Positions 24,767-35,283 are shown, counted from the stretch's first letter. The stretch: DNA of 64,000 bases from Cellulophaga tyrosinoxydans (GCF_900176415.1 NZ_FWXO01000003.1:251515-315514); one strand, 5' to 3'. Numbers and translations: made by a program. Notes: generated by a model from the letters alone, not told the origin.

Positions 24767-26308
24767 CTAAATCGTTATCGCATAGAGTAATTTATAATAG
24801 TCATCAACAGATTTTCCCCATGTAAACCGCTGTTTTTTGGCATTTGCCTTAATTTTATTCCATGCAGGTTTATCGTTTTTAAACATATCTAAAACTATAT
24901 CAAAAGAATTGACCATGTTTTCGATTTTTTCATCTGTAGTTTTTCCATCAAATGCAAAGCCCGTTACCAAATGCTCAACAGTATCTTTTAACCCTCCGGT
25001 ATGATGCACTAAACAAGGATGTCCGTTTCGCATTGCCAACATTTGACTTATTCCACAAGGCTCGAATAGACTAGGCATAAAATATAAATCTGATTCTAAA
25101 TAAATACTATCTATTAAATCTTCCGACTGCCCATTAGTAAATATGAAATTTCTATGTTTATAACTTAGTTTTCTAAATAAATCCTCATACTCTGGGGCTC
25201 CTGTACCTAGAAGCATAAAAATACCATTAACCCTATCTAACTTCTCTAAAATTTGCACAAAAGCATCAGGTGAACGCATAATATAATAGAATTTTTGTTC
25301 CGTTAATCGTGCTACACTCGAAACAATGAAATCGGGTTTCTTCTCCACATAATCCATTATTTTTTCGCCTGTATGGGCTAAAAAATCATATTTATATTTT
25401 TTTGATTCTTCCTGCAACCATCCAAAAAGTGCTCTAACAGTATTTCTATATAATTTACCTGATGCTGCCGATCGAATATTATTATAATTTGCCCCATTAA
25501 GAATACCAAATAATCTACCTTCTAAATCGGCTTTCTTCAAATCTGCTTCTAAGCCTTCGCCTCCAATAAAATCTGGTGGATTACTGGGCAGCAAAACATC
25601 TTCTTTATAAGAAGGAGAAACCGTATGAACAGCATCTGCCAATCTAACTCCAACTGCCATTAAATTTATACAATCTTGGTAGCGGTAATCCATTAACCCA
25701 TTATAATCCAATTCTATATCTGGAAACCAATTTCTCACAGAAGAATAATTATTTTCGAATGGTCTTATACCTTGTATTGCAAGATTGTGAATGGTATATA
25801 CAAATCTTATTTGTTTTAATATGGAGTAAGAAGAATGGTATTTTCTTAAAAACAAGAGTAAACTACTATGCCAATCATGAAGATGAATAATATCTATTGT
25901 ACCGAAAGCATTTTCTTTGACGGCTTCAGCAACTGCTGTACAAAAAATAAAATATTTAATTGCATCGGTATAAAAAGGCTCTTCTGGATCATTATGATAT
26001 ATATGTGCAATATCACCAGCTTCTATTTCTGGATGATGAATTACGTAATGATGTAGATTATCAAATTCTTTTTTTGGTTCAACTTTATATAACTCTGCAG
26101 TATAATTTTCCCCTCGTAGATTAAGGTGAAGATCCATGATAAACTGCCCATCAATATGAAGTCGCGAATAGGCTGGCACAATCACATGTGCACTGTCTCC
26201 TCTTTCTGATATTTGCCTTGGAACATCTCTAACAACATCTCCCATTCCACCTGCCTTACATTTAGGAATAGCATCATTTTCTGCAGCAACAAAAAGAAAA
26301 TTTATCAT
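24767..26308 (-). CDS. glgA: Glycogen/starch synthase-like glycosyltransferase (GT5)
   Basis: A 513-aa GT-B enzyme. The ADP-glucose-binding loop K-x-G-G is present as CKAGGMGDVV (17-25); HLHDWHSSLL, TIHNLAIQG and the C-terminal SLFEPCGISQM (donor-site Glu) fit GT5 synthases. No glgB, glgC or glgP gene is near, so the pathway genes are dispersed, and the donor nucleotide is inferred from the family only. Divergences from the E. coli sequence (for example GMGDVV in place of GLADV) are usual in Bacteroidota GlgA. The eno terminator lies upstream. Confidence 0.88.
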   Translation of the reverse strand: MINFLFVAAENDAIPKCKAGGMGDVVRDVPRQISERGDSAHVIVPAYSRLHIDGQFIMDLHLNLRGENYTAELYKVEPKKEFDNLHHYVIHHPEIEAGDIAHIYHNDPEEPFYTDAIKYFIFCTAVAEAVKENAFGTIDIIHLHDWHSSLLLFLRKYHSSYSILKQIRFVYTIHNLAIQGIRPFENNYSSVRNWFPDIELDYNGLMDYRYQDCINLMAVGVRLADAVHTVSPSYKEDVLLPSNPPDFIGGEGLEADLKKADLEGRLFGILNGANYNNIRSAASGKLYRNTVRALFGWLQEESKKYKYDFLAHTGEKIMDYVEKKPDFIVSSVARLTEQKFYYIMRSPDAFVQILEKLDRVNGIFMLLGTGAPEYEDLFRKLSYKHRNFIFTNGQSEDLIDSIYLESDLYFMPSLFEPCGISQMLAMRNGHPCLVHHTGGLKDTVEHLVTGFAFDGKTTDEKIENMVNSFDIVLDMFKNDKPAWNKIKANAKKQRFTWGKSVDDYYKLLYAITI

Positions 26309-26405
26309 TTAAAAAAAGGTATATAATAGTCCATCAATCATTTCTATTTCAAGATAATTATTTAATTCTGCATTTTGTTAAAAAACAAAATAATATTCAA
26401 AAAAA

Positions 26406-26431
26406 AAGCCTTTCTTTTAAAAGAAAGGCTT
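26406..26431 (-). terminator. eno intrinsic terminator
   Basis: A perfect 13-bp inverted repeat, AAGCCTTTCTTTT / AAAAGAAAGGCTT, flanked by A and T runs so that it can act on both strands. It lies 17 bp after the eno stop. Confidence 0.9.
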
Positions 26432-26448
26432 TTTAAGTAAATTATAAA

Positions 26449-27747
<1,299 letters not shown>

Positions 27748-27775
27748 TTATTTGATTTTTGATATTGAAACACAG

Positions 27776-27783
27776 CAAATATA
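27776..27783 (-). promoter_or_regulatory. eno -7 promoter box TATATTTG
   Basis: An exact TAnnTTTG match on the minus strand, 34 nt before the eno ATG, in the 118-bp gap between carA and eno. A TTTG at the usual -33 spacing is not visible. Confidence 0.6.
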
Positions 27784-27859
27784 CAAAAGTAAGCTGTTAG
27801 AAAATCGCTACAAACCCTGAAAAACTGTGACAAATATGCATTATTTTAACTATAACGTT

Positions 27860-28972
27860 TTAGTTTACTTTAGTTTGTATCATTTTGAAAAAATCGTCAA
27901 AAAGATAGTCTGCATCATGAGGTCCAGGACTTGCTTCTGGGTGATATTGTACAGAAAAAACGTTCTTATTCTTCATTCGAATACCAGCAACAGTTTTATC
28001 ATTTAAATGAACATGCGTTATTTCAATTTCAGGATGTTCTTCTGTCTCTTTTCTATTAATTGCAAATCCGTGATTTTGAGAAGTTATTTCTCCCTTTCCA
28101 GAAATTAAATTTATAACAGGATGATTAATTCCTCTATGCCCATTATGCATTTTATAAGTAGAAATACCATTTGCTAGTGCTATTACCTGATGCCCTAAAC
28201 AGATGCCAAAAAGCGGTTCATCTGCCTTAATAATATCTTTAGCCGTGGCAATAGCATCTTTTAATGGCTCTGGATCTCCTGGACCGTTAGAAATGAAGTA
28301 CCCATCCGGATTAAAATCTTGCATTTCTTTGAATGTAGAATTATAGGGATATACTTTTATGTAAGCACCTCTTTTAGCAAGATTTCGCAATATATTCTTT
28401 TTGATACCGATATCTAAAGCAGAAATTTTAATTGGTGCATTAACATCTCCATAATAATAGGGTTCTTTGGTGGAAACTTGTGAAGCTAATTCCAAACCTT
28501 CCATGCTTGGAACAATTTTTAATTTCTTTTTTAACTCTTCAATATTATCAACATCTGTAGAAATCACAGCATTCATTGCTCCATTGTCTCGAATATAGCT
28601 TACTAGCGCTCGAGTATCTACATCAGAAATTGCAAATAAATTGTTTTTATCTAGAAAATCTTCTAAACTTAAATCAGCAATTGATCTTGAAAAATTATAA
28701 CTAAAATTTTTACAAATTAGACCTGAAATTTTTACGGAGTCTGATTCAATTTCTTCTTTATTTGTGCCATAGTTACCAATATGCGCATTGGTTGTTACCA
28801 TTAGCTGTCCAAAATAAGATGGATCGGTGAAAATCTCTTGATAACCAGTCATACCTGTATTGAAACATACTTCTCCAAAGGCGGTGCCATCTTTGTCACC
28901 AACTGCCTTTCCGTAAAAAATAGTTCCGTCTGCTAATAAAATAAGGGCTTTCTTTCTAGTTTGATATTTCAT
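27860..28972 (-). CDS. carA: Carbamoyl-phosphate synthase small subunit
   Basis: The 370-aa glutaminase subunit that feeds NH3 to CarB for pyrimidine and arginine synthesis. N-terminal CPSase domain (LLADGTIFYGKAVG, FNTGMTGYQEI) and a C-terminal class I glutamine amidotransferase with the nucleophile Cys in GICLGHQ, plus His/Glu in SVQYHPEASPGPHD. carB is not in the window. It lies downstream of a small secreted-protein gene (47 bp) on the same strand. Confidence 0.98.
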   Translation of the reverse strand: MKYQTRKKALILLADGTIFYGKAVGDKDGTAFGEVCFNTGMTGYQEIFTDPSYFGQLMVTTNAHIGNYGTNKEEIESDSVKISGLICKNFSYNFSRSIADLSLEDFLDKNNLFAISDVDTRALVSYIRDNGAMNAVISTDVDNIEELKKKLKIVPSMEGLELASQVSTKEPYYYGDVNAPIKISALDIGIKKNILRNLAKRGAYIKVYPYNSTFKEMQDFNPDGYFISNGPGDPEPLKDAIATAKDIIKADEPLFGICLGHQVIALANGISTYKMHNGHRGINHPVINLISGKGEITSQNHGFAINRKETEEHPEIEITHVHLNDKTVAGIRMKNKNVFSVQYHPEASPGPHDADYLFDDFFKMIQTKVN

Positions 28973-29019
28973 CTCTGTTATTGAATTGTTTATATAAAAT
29001 TATCGCTTAGTTTAATTAT

Positions 29020-29688
29020 TTAAATAGTATTGTAAAAAGTAAATACTTTCTTAACATCCACTATATTATTGTATTTCAACCTGTTATCTTTAACGTAAGT
29101 ATTTACTTTAGTTCTTTTACTTTCATCTATGAGATTTAATATTGATTTTTTATTCAATTTAAACTCAATAAGCTCATTATTCAAACTTTTCAAATAAAAC
29201 TTACTATCAATAAAAACTTTTTTAGGTTCTAAAATTGTATTAGTTGTGGCGTGTACTTTGGCCTTTTCCTCTTTTAGATAAAACTCTTGCAAAACGTCAC
29301 CGTGTTTTTCCAAAGAAACTAATTCCAAAAAAAAAGTGTCATTATAATTAATATAAGTCTTATTATTTATGCTAACTTTTTTTAAATTATAAAAAGTAAA
29401 AACTGAATCATTAGACATTTTTGTCGCAAATTTAGATTCGGAAGTATTGAAATTTATATTATCTAATTCAATTGAATTTTTACTACCAATAAGAGTTAAG
29501 ATAGCATTATTACTCCATGAATCAAATAAATATATTTTACTCATATCAACTCCATTAGTTGGGGAAATAAATGCAGAAATGGTTCCACCACCTCCACCAC
29601 CTTCAGAAAGAGAACTTGACCTTACAAAGGACTGTGACACACTATGAAGTGTGATAAAACATGTAAATAATACCATTAAATTTCTCAT
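29020..29688 (-). CDS. Secreted protein with a poly-glycine segment, unknown
   Basis: A 222-aa protein with a signal peptide (about 1-18, MRNLMVLFTCFITLHSVSQ), then a six-glycine run directly after SSSLSEG, then a Lys/Asn-rich beta-type body without cysteines. I recognise no family. It sits between the ribosomal supercluster (closed by the rplQ terminator) and carA, an unusual place for a lineage-specific envelope protein, and its very AT-rich coding suggests weak expression or recent arrival. Function unknown. Confidence 0.7.
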   Translation of the reverse strand: MRNLMVLFTCFITLHSVSQSFVRSSSLSEGGGGGGTISAFISPTNGVDMSKIYLFDSWSNNAILTLIGSKNSIELDNINFNTSESKFATKMSNDSVFTFYNLKKVSINNKTYINYNDTFFLELVSLEKHGDVLQEFYLKEEKAKVHATTNTILEPKKVFIDSKFYLKSLNNELIEFKLNKKSILNLIDESKRTKVNTYVKDNRLKYNNIVDVKKVFTFYNTI

Positions 29689-29720
29689 ACTTTCAAATTA
29701 TGTTTAAAATTAGGTAAAAA

Positions 29721-29750
29721 AAAAGGATAAGTTTTTCAACTTATCCTTTT
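29721..29750 (-). terminator. Terminator of the r-protein supercluster (after rplQ)
   Basis: A 13-bp perfect stem AAAAGGATAAGTT (29721-29733) / AACTTATCCTTTT (29738-29750) with a 4-nt loop and flanking A/T runs. It lies 26 bp past the rplQ stop. Confidence 0.9.
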
Positions 29751-29776
29751 TCTTATATTTTAAAACTACTTCCATT

Positions 29777-30280
29777 CTATTCCTCTGAACTTTCTGGTTG
29801 TGCAGTTTCTTTATTTGTCTCAGCAACTGGTGCATCAGATTTTTTTGCTCTACTTCTTCTAGTAGTTTTCTTCGCTGGTGTTTTTGATGCGTTGTATAAT
29901 TCGTTAAAATCTACCAACTCTATCATTGCCATATCAGCATTATCTCCTAAACGAGTTCCAAGCTTAATAATTCTTGTGTAACCACCTGGACGATCAGCAA
30001 CCTTTTCAGCAACTTGGCCAAACAATTCTGTTACAGCATATTTATCTCTAAGATTTTTAAAGACAATACGTCTGTTATGAGTTCCTTTATCAGCAGTCTG
30101 ATTATTCTCAGCTTTTGATTTAGTAATCAATGGCTCAATAAATTGCTTTAAAGCTTTCGCTTTTGCAACAGTAGTATTTATTCTTTTGTGCTCAATTAGG
30201 GAACAAGCCATATTTGCAAGCATTGCAGTTCTATGCGCTTTTTTTCTACCTAAATGATTAACTTTTTTACCGTGTCTCAT
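29777..30280 (-). CDS. rplQ: 50S ribosomal protein L17
   Basis: 167 aa. The core (1-130) begins [17 protein letters not shown] and ends around [14 protein letters not shown] tail of about 35 residues, rich in Lys, Ala, Thr and Glu ([11 protein letters not shown] and an acidic end), extends beyond the approx 127-aa E. coli protein, as is common in Bacteroidota. Last gene of the supercluster, 63 nt after rpoA with a GC-rich hairpin in between. Confidence 0.98.
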   Translation of the reverse strand: MRHGKKVNHLGRKKAHRTAMLANMACSLIEHKRINTTVAKAKALKQFIEPLITKSKAENNQTADKGTHNRRIVFKNLRDKYAVTELFGQVAEKVADRPGGYTRIIKLGTRLGDNADMAMIELVDFNELYNASKTPAKKTTRRSRAKKSDAPVAETNKETAQPESSEE

Positions 30281-30300
30281 TATTTTTTTATTATCATCTT

Positions 30301-30330
30301 GCTACCAAACCACGTTCGTAACGCGGGAGC
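30301..30330 (-). promoter_or_regulatory. GC-rich hairpin between rpoA and rplQ
   Basis: In the mRNA sense CCGCGUU-ACG-AACGUGG forms a 7-bp hairpin with one G-U pair, flanked by GCU and AGC that can extend it. It is the only GC-rich stretch in a 63-nt AT-rich gap and ends about 20 nt before the rplQ ATG. There is no U run, so it is not a terminator; an L17 translational control or processing element is possible. Confidence 0.5.
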
Positions 30331-30343
30331 AAAATATGATTAT

Positions 30344-31336
30344 TTAATCCTTATCTAATTTATATTTTGACAAATCCATTCCAAAGCTTAAACCTTTGTT
30401 GATTACTAGCTCTTCTAATTCTGTTAATGACTTTTTACCAAAGTTTCTAAACTTCATTAAATCATTTTTATTAAAAGAAACTAAATCTCCAAGAGTATCA
30501 ACTTCAGCAGCTTTCAAACAATTTAGAGCACGAACAGAAAGGTCCATATCCACTAATTTTGTTTTTAATAACTGACGCATATGCAATGATTCTTCATCGT
30601 AAGTTTCAGTCTGTGCAATTTCATCAGCTTCTAATGTTATACGCTCATCTGAGAATAACATAAAGTGGTGAATCAAAACTTTAGCACCTTCCGTTAAAGC
30701 ATCCTTTGGTGTAATAGAACCATCAGATTCTATTTCGAAAACTAACTTTTCGTAATCTGTTTTTTGCTCTACACGAAAGTTCTCTATACTATATTTTACG
30801 TTTTTTATTGGTGTAAAAATAGAATCGATTGCGATCGTACCCAATGGAGCGCCAGACTTTTTATTTTCTTCAGCAGGTACGTAACCTCTTCCTTTTTCAA
30901 TTACTAATTCCATATTGAAATTAACTTTAGCATCCATATTACAGATAACTAAATCAGGATTTAATACTTGAAAACCAGAGATAAATTTTTGAAAATCTCC
31001 AGCTGTAAGTTGATTTTTACCACTTACTGAAACAGAAACAGTTTCTGTATCTACATCTTCGATTTGTCTTTTAAAACGAACTTGCTTTAAGTTTAGAATA
31101 ATTTCTGTTACATCTTCTACAATTCCAGATATCACAGAAAATTCATGCTCAACCTTATCAATTCTTACCGATGTAATAGCAAAACCTTCCAAAGACGAAA
31201 GCAATACTCTTCTTAATGCGTTCCCAACAGTCAATCCATAACCAGGTTCCAAAGGGCGGAATTCAAACTTCCCTTCGAAATCTGTTGAATCAATCATTAT
31301 AACTTTATCGGGTTTTTGGAAATTAAATAATGCCAT
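30344..31336 (-). CDS. rpoA: RNA polymerase alpha subunit
   Basis: 330 aa. N-terminal dimerisation/assembly domain 1-230 ([20 protein letters not shown]) and C-terminal alpha-CTD about 248-325 with [15 protein letters not shown] and [15 protein letters not shown]. Alpha operon position rpsM-rpsK-rpsD-rpoA-rplQ is conserved; 18 nt after rpsD. Confidence 0.99.
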   Translation of the reverse strand: MALFNFQKPDKVIMIDSTDFEGKFEFRPLEPGYGLTVGNALRRVLLSSLEGFAITSVRIDKVEHEFSVISGIVEDVTEIILNLKQVRFKRQIEDVDTETVSVSVSGKNQLTAGDFQKFISGFQVLNPDLVICNMDAKVNFNMELVIEKGRGYVPAEENKKSGAPLGTIAIDSIFTPIKNVKYSIENFRVEQKTDYEKLVFEIESDGSITPKDALTEGAKVLIHHFMLFSDERITLEADEIAQTETYDEESLHMRQLLKTKLVDMDLSVRALNCLKAAEVDTLGDLVSFNKNDLMKFRNFGKKSLTELEELVINKGLSFGMDLSKYKLDKD

Positions 31337-31354
31337 AATTGGATCAGTGTTGTT

Positions 31355-31960
31355 TTATTTAGAGTATAACTCGACGATTAATTGTTCTTTGATATTCTCA
31401 GGAATCTGAAGTCTTTCAGGCACAGAAACAAACGTACCTTCCATTTTTGCAGTATTCCAGGTAATCCATTCATAAACACTGCTACTAGCAGCTAATGAAT
31501 CTTGTATAGATGAAATTGATTTTGATTTTTCTCTAACCCCTACAACATCTCCAGCTTTTAAAGTATAAGAAGGTATGTTAACCAATTCTCCATTTACTGT
31601 AATGTGTCTGTGAGAAACTAATTGTCTCGCTCCACTTCTAGAGTTAGAAATTCCCATTCTGTAAACTACGTTGTCTAAACGACATTCACATAATTGAAGT
31701 AAAATTTCACCAGTAACACCTTCTTTTCTTTTTGCTGAAGCAAATATGTTTCTGAATTGTTTTTCTAAAATACCATAGGTATATTTAGCTTTTTGCTTTT
31801 CCATTAACTGGACAGCATATTCAGATTTTTTTCCACGACGTCTTGCATTACCGTGTTGCCCTGGAGGGAAATTTCTTTTTTCGAAAGATTTATCATCTCC
31901 GAATATTGCTTCGCCAAATTTACGAGCAATCTTTGTTTTTGGTCCTGTATATCTTGCCAT
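31355..31960 (-). CDS. rpsD: 30S ribosomal protein S4
   Basis: 201 aa, primary 16S-binding protein, here with the S4 domain around [22 protein letters not shown]. The N-terminus ([16 protein letters not shown]) is the zinc-free form without a Cys cluster. S4 is a known autoregulator of its own transcript in Gammaproteobacteria and Bacilli, and the 105-nt gap in front of this gene carries a nested hairpin (31974-32027) ending 13 nt from the ATG. Confidence 0.99.
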   Translation of the reverse strand: MARYTGPKTKIARKFGEAIFGDDKSFEKRNFPPGQHGNARRRGKKSEYAVQLMEKQKAKYTYGILEKQFRNIFASAKRKEGVTGEILLQLCECRLDNVVYRMGISNSRSGARQLVSHRHITVNGELVNIPSYTLKAGDVVGVREKSKSISSIQDSLAASSSVYEWITWNTAKMEGTFVSVPERLQIPENIKEQLIVELYSK

Positions 31961-31973
31961 TTTCTTTTTATTT

Positions 31974-32027
31974 GAAAGTATGATTATGAATTAAGGCTTA
32001 TCCTTCGATAATCGTATCAATACTTTC
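31974..32027 (-). promoter_or_regulatory. Candidate S4-responsive leader structure before rpsD
   Basis: Three nested helices: an 8-bp outer stem GAAAGTAT (31974-31981) / ATACTTTC (32020-32027); a 6-bp stem GATTAT (31982-31987) / ATAATC (32008-32013) stacked on it with a one-sided 6-nt bulge (32014-32019); an inner AAGG / CCTT with a 5-nt loop. The 3' end of the mRNA structure is 13 nt upstream of the rpsD start codon. It has no U run, so not a terminator. The function is inferred from position and from S4 autoregulation elsewhere. Confidence 0.6.
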
Positions 32028-32065
32028 TGTGAAACATCCTTTTTAGTGGACTATTTATTAATTAA

Positions 32066-32458
32066 TTATACTCTTCTTCTTTTAGGAGGTCTACATCCGT
32101 TATGTGGCATTGGAGTAACGTCGATAATTTCAGTTACTTCTATACCTGCATTATGTAAAGATCTAATCGCAGATTCTCTTCCGTTTCCTGGACCTTTTAC
32201 ATAAACTTTCACCTTTCTCAAACCAGCTTCATGCGCTACTTTAGCACAATCTTCTGATGCTACTTGTGCAGCATAAGGTGTATTCTTTTTAGAACCTCTG
32301 AAGCCCATTTTTCCAGCCGATGACCATGAAATAACGTCTCCTTTTTTGTTTGTCAAAGAAATGATAATATTATTAAAAGAGGCTGTAACGTGAGCTTCAC
32401 CTACAGACTCAACAATAACTTTACGTTTCTTTGTTACTTTTGTATTTGACTTTGCCAT
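32066..32458 (-). CDS. rpsK: 30S ribosomal protein S11
   Basis: 130 aa, platform protein of the small subunit near the E-site mRNA. Conserved [27 protein letters not shown] and the C-terminal [18 protein letters not shown]. It lies 107 nt after rpsM and 105 nt before rpsD, both unusually long gaps for this cluster. Confidence 0.99.
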   Translation of the reverse strand: MAKSNTKVTKKRKVIVESVGEAHVTASFNNIIISLTNKKGDVISWSSAGKMGFRGSKKNTPYAAQVASEDCAKVAHEAGLRKVKVYVKGPGNGRESAIRSLHNAGIEVTEIIDVTPMPHNGCRPPKRRRV

Positions 32459-32465
32459 ATTTTTT

Positions 32466-32547
32466 TAGTTTCTAGTTGTTAGTTCTTAGTTATTGGAATC
32501 CTAGACTTTTACATTTCAAGCAGATTCTTCTAACGTCCAAATACTAA
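32466..32547 (-). promoter_or_regulatory. Structured rpsM-rpsK spacer with a 7-nt AACTA repeat
   Basis: The spacer has arms TTAGTTATTGG (32486-32496) and CCAAATACTAA (32537-32547) that pair 5+4 bp around a 2x2 internal loop, with inner GAATC/GATTC. Next to the rpsK start, TAGTT recurs at 32466, 32473, 32480 and 32487, exactly 7 nt apart (AACTA in the mRNA). No terminator. Role unknown. Confidence 0.4.
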
Positions 32548-32565
32548 TTGACTACTGTCTAGTTA

Positions 32566-32940
32566 TTATTTAGTTGCCTTTTTCTTGTTAGCAACTGTTT
32601 TTCTTTTACCTTTTCTTGTTCTAGAATTATTCTTGGTTCTTTGTCCTCTTAAAGGAAGACCAGATCTATGACGAATACCTCTGTAACAACCAATATCCAT
32701 TAAACGTTTAATGTTTAATTGAGTTTCAGAACGAAGCTCACCTTCTATGGTGAAAGCCGCAACTGCCTCACGGATACGACTAATTTCATCGTCATTCCAA
32801 TCAGACACTTTTGTATCTTCACTCACTTGGGCATTTGCTAAAATTTCTTTAGCTCTACTATTACCTATTCCGAAGATATAAGTAAGCGCAATTACCCCTC
32901 TTTTCTGTTTTGGTATATCAACACCTGCAATTCTTGCCAT
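32566..32940 (-). CDS. rpsM: 30S ribosomal protein S13
   Basis: 124 aa, head protein contacting the 50S subunit and the P-site tRNA. Begins [13 protein letters not shown] and contains [25 protein letters not shown] split over 91-113. 2 nt after rpmJ. Confidence 0.99.
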   Translation of the reverse strand: MARIAGVDIPKQKRGVIALTYIFGIGNSRAKEILANAQVSEDTKVSDWNDDEISRIREAVAAFTIEGELRSETQLNIKRLMDIGCYRGIRHRSGLPLRGQRTKNNSRTRKGKRKTVANKKKATK

Positions 32941-32942
32941 AA

Positions 32943-33059
32943 CTACCCTTGTCTTTGTTTAAATCTAGGATTCTTTTTGTTTATTACGTACAATCTACCT
33001 TTTCTGCGAACAATTTTGCAGTCGGCACTTCTTTTCTTTAATGATGCTCTTACTTTCAT
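32943..33059 (-). CDS. rpmJ: 50S ribosomal protein L36
   Basis: A 38-aa protein, [18 protein letters not shown] to NPRFKQRQG, identified by reading the gap between infA and rpsM. Of the usual zinc ligands (three Cys and one His) only Cys14 remains; the positions of Cys11, Cys27 and His are Ser, Asn and Phe. This is the zinc-independent form. Stop codon TAG, 2 nt before rpsM. Confidence 0.97.
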   Translation of the reverse strand: MKVRASLKKRSADCKIVRRKGRLYVINKKNPRFKQRQG

Positions 33060-33068
33060 CCTATTATC

Positions 33069-33284
33069 TTAATATCTATATGTAATTCGTGCTTTACTCA
33101 GATCATAAGGACTCATTTCTAATTTCACCTTATCACCCGGTAATAATTTAATATAATGCATACGCATTTTACCAGAAATATGCGCTGTAACAACATGTCC
33201 GTTTTCTAACTCTACACGAAACATGGCATTTGATAATGCTTCGATTATGCTACCATCTTGCTCTATTGCTGATTGTTTAGCCAT
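33069..33284 (-). CDS. infA: Translation initiation factor IF-1
   Basis: 71-aa OB-fold protein that binds the A site during initiation. Contains [23 protein letters not shown] and ends KARITYRY. It lies between secY (3 nt) and rpmJ (9 nt), the common spc-alpha linker order. Confidence 0.99.
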   Translation of the reverse strand: MAKQSAIEQDGSIIEALSNAMFRVELENGHVVTAHISGKMRMHYIKLLPGDKVKLEMSPYDLSKARITYRY

Positions 33285-33287
33285 AAC

Positions 33288-34628
33288 TTATGCTACTTTT
33301 CTATTTTTACCCGTTTTCATTAAGCCATCATAATGACGGTTTAATAAATAAGAATTTACTTGTTGTACTGTATCTATAGCAACACCTACCATAATTAATA
33401 GTGATGTACCTCCATAAAACATTGCCCATCCTGCCTGAACATCCATAAGCTTTACTACTATTGCCGGCAATACAGCCAACAAAGCTAAGAAAACCGATCC
33501 AGGTAATGTTATTAATGACATAATTTTATCTAAGAAATCACCTGTTTCCGCACCTGGTCTAATTCCAGGAATAAAACCGCCACTTCTTTTTAAATCATCT
33601 GCCATTTTATTTGTAGGAACTGTAATCGCTGTATAGAAGTATGTAAACACAATGATTAAAAATGCAAATAATAAATTATATGCTAAACCAAATATATCTT
33701 GAAACTGAACTTCTAACCACTGACCCCATGCCGTTTCATTAAACGTCTGACCAATCAAACCTGGTGCAAACATAATTGCCTGAGCAAATATTATCGGCAT
33801 AACCCCAGAAGCATTAAGTTTCAATGGGATATACTGTCTAGTTCCCATTGCATCTTTCTCATAACCTCCAGAAGCAGATCTTCTTGCATACTGAACAGGT
33901 ATCTGTCTTGTAGCCATTACTAATAATACACTAAGCAATATAACCACAAACCAAATAATTACTTCTATTAAAACCAACATTGGACCACCAGTACCATTCC
34001 ATCTAGAAATAGCTTCTTGAGCAAAAGACTGAGGTAAAGTTGCAATAATACCCACCATAATTAATAGTGAAATACCATTTCCAATTCCCTTATCAGTAAT
34101 CTTCTCACCTAACCACATTGCGAACACTGTACCTGTTACTAAAATAATAACAGCTGGCACCATAAAATCTAAACCTTTACCTAATAAAAAGGCACTATCT
34201 GGAACTCCAAACTGACTTAATCCTAATAAATAAGTAGGTGCTTGAAGTATACATATACCAATAGTTAACCATCTTGTTATTTGGTTAATGGTTTTTCTAC
34301 CACTTTCACCTTCCTTTTGAAGTTTCTGTAAGTAAGGAATTGCTATCCCCATTAATTGAACAACAATTGATGCAGATATATATGGCATAATACCTAACGC
34401 AAAAACAGATGCCTTAGCAAAAGCTCCACCTGTAAATGCATTTAATATACCAAATATTCCATTTTCTGTACCTGAAGATAATGCTCCTAATTGTGCGGTA
34501 TCAATACCCGGAAGTGCTATTTGTGCTCCAAATCTATAAACTAATAACAAACCAAGTGTTACAAGGATTCTCCCTTTTAACTCTTCAATCTTCCAAATAT
34601 TAGATAATGTCTCGAAAAATTTCTTCAT
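33288..34628 (-). CDS. secY: Preprotein translocase subunit SecY
   Basis: 446 aa, ten transmembrane helices, the channel subunit of SecYEG. The N-terminus (FFETLSNIWKIEELKGRI), plug/TM2 region (ISASIVVQLM) and the cytoplasmic loop with ADDLKRSGGFIPGIRPG are all present. It sits at the end of the spc operon, 10 nt after rplO. Confidence 0.99.
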   Translation of the reverse strand: MKKFFETLSNIWKIEELKGRILVTLGLLLVYRFGAQIALPGIDTAQLGALSSGTENGIFGILNAFTGGAFAKASVFALGIMPYISASIVVQLMGIAIPYLQKLQKEGESGRKTINQITRWLTIGICILQAPTYLLGLSQFGVPDSAFLLGKGLDFMVPAVIILVTGTVFAMWLGEKITDKGIGNGISLLIMVGIIATLPQSFAQEAISRWNGTGGPMLVLIEVIIWFVVILLSVLLVMATRQIPVQYARRSASGGYEKDAMGTRQYIPLKLNASGVMPIIFAQAIMFAPGLIGQTFNETAWGQWLEVQFQDIFGLAYNLLFAFLIIVFTYFYTAITVPTNKMADDLKRSGGFIPGIRPGAETGDFLDKIMSLITLPGSVFLALLAVLPAIVVKLMDVQAGWAMFYGGTSLLIMVGVAIDTVQQVNSYLLNRHYDGLMKTGKNRKVA

Positions 34629-34638
34629 AGTATACTTC

Positions 34639-35091
34639 TTATAAACTTATTGCTTCGCCACCCGCAGCCTCAATAGCAGCTTTAGCAGTAGCAGTAAATT
34701 TATGTGCTGATATTTTTAAAGATGCTTTTAATTCACCTCCACCTAAAATTTTAACTAAATCAGATTTACCAGCCAATCTATTTTCAACTAATACGTCGAA
34801 CGAAACAGTATCTTTTACTATACCATTATCAACTAAAAGTTGCAATTTATCCAGATTAATTCCTGTATACTCTTTTCTATTAATGTTTGTAAAACCAAAC
34901 TTAGGAACACGTCTTTGTAATGGCATTTGACCACCTTCAAAACCTATCTTTTTAGAATATCCAGATCTAGATTTAGCACCTTTATGACCTCTAGTAGCAG
35001 TACCACCTTTTCCTGAACCTTGTCCACGTCCAACAACTTTACCTGCACGATGTGTAGCCCCTTCAGCTGGTTTTAAACTATTTAAATTCAT
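34639..35091 (-). CDS. rplO: 50S ribosomal protein L15
   Basis: 150 aa. Gly/Lys-rich N-terminal extension (GRGQGSGKGGTATRGHKGAKSR) that threads into 23S rRNA, then the globular domain with GFEGGQMPLQRRVPKFGF. 12 nt after rpmD. Confidence 0.99.
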   Translation of the reverse strand: MNLNSLKPAEGATHRAGKVVGRGQGSGKGGTATRGHKGAKSRSGYSKKIGFEGGQMPLQRRVPKFGFTNINRKEYTGINLDKLQLLVDNGIVKDTVSFDVLVENRLAGKSDLVKILGGGELKASLKISAHKFTATAKAAIEAAGGEAISL

Positions 35092-35103
35092 CTTTATATA
35101 TTT

Positions 35104-35283
35104 TTAAGCTTCCTCAGTTGAAACTAAGTGATTAACTTTAGCAATCATTCCCAATACACTTGGAGTATTATCATGCTCTACAACTTGTCCTAATTTTCTT
35201 AAACCAAGCGCCTCAAGAGTTCTCTTTTGGATCTGAGGCTTTTTTATAGCACTCTTAACTTGTTTTACTTTAATTTTTGCCAT
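35104..35283 (-). CDS. rpmD: 50S ribosomal protein L30
   Basis: A 59-aa protein, MAKIKVKQVKSAIKK to VNHLVSTEEA, read from the gap between rpsE and rplO. It has the L30 core LEALGLRKLGQVVEH. The spacers are 12 nt on either side, the normal spc-operon position. Confidence 0.97.
   Translation of the reverse strand: MAKIKVKQVKSAIKKPQIQKRTLEALGLRKLGQVVEHDNTPSVLGMIAKVNHLVSTEEA

Noticed and set aside
29587-29604. Poly-glycine codons as a phase-variable tract
   Set aside because: The glycine codons are mixed, not a homopolymer, so slippage is less likely.
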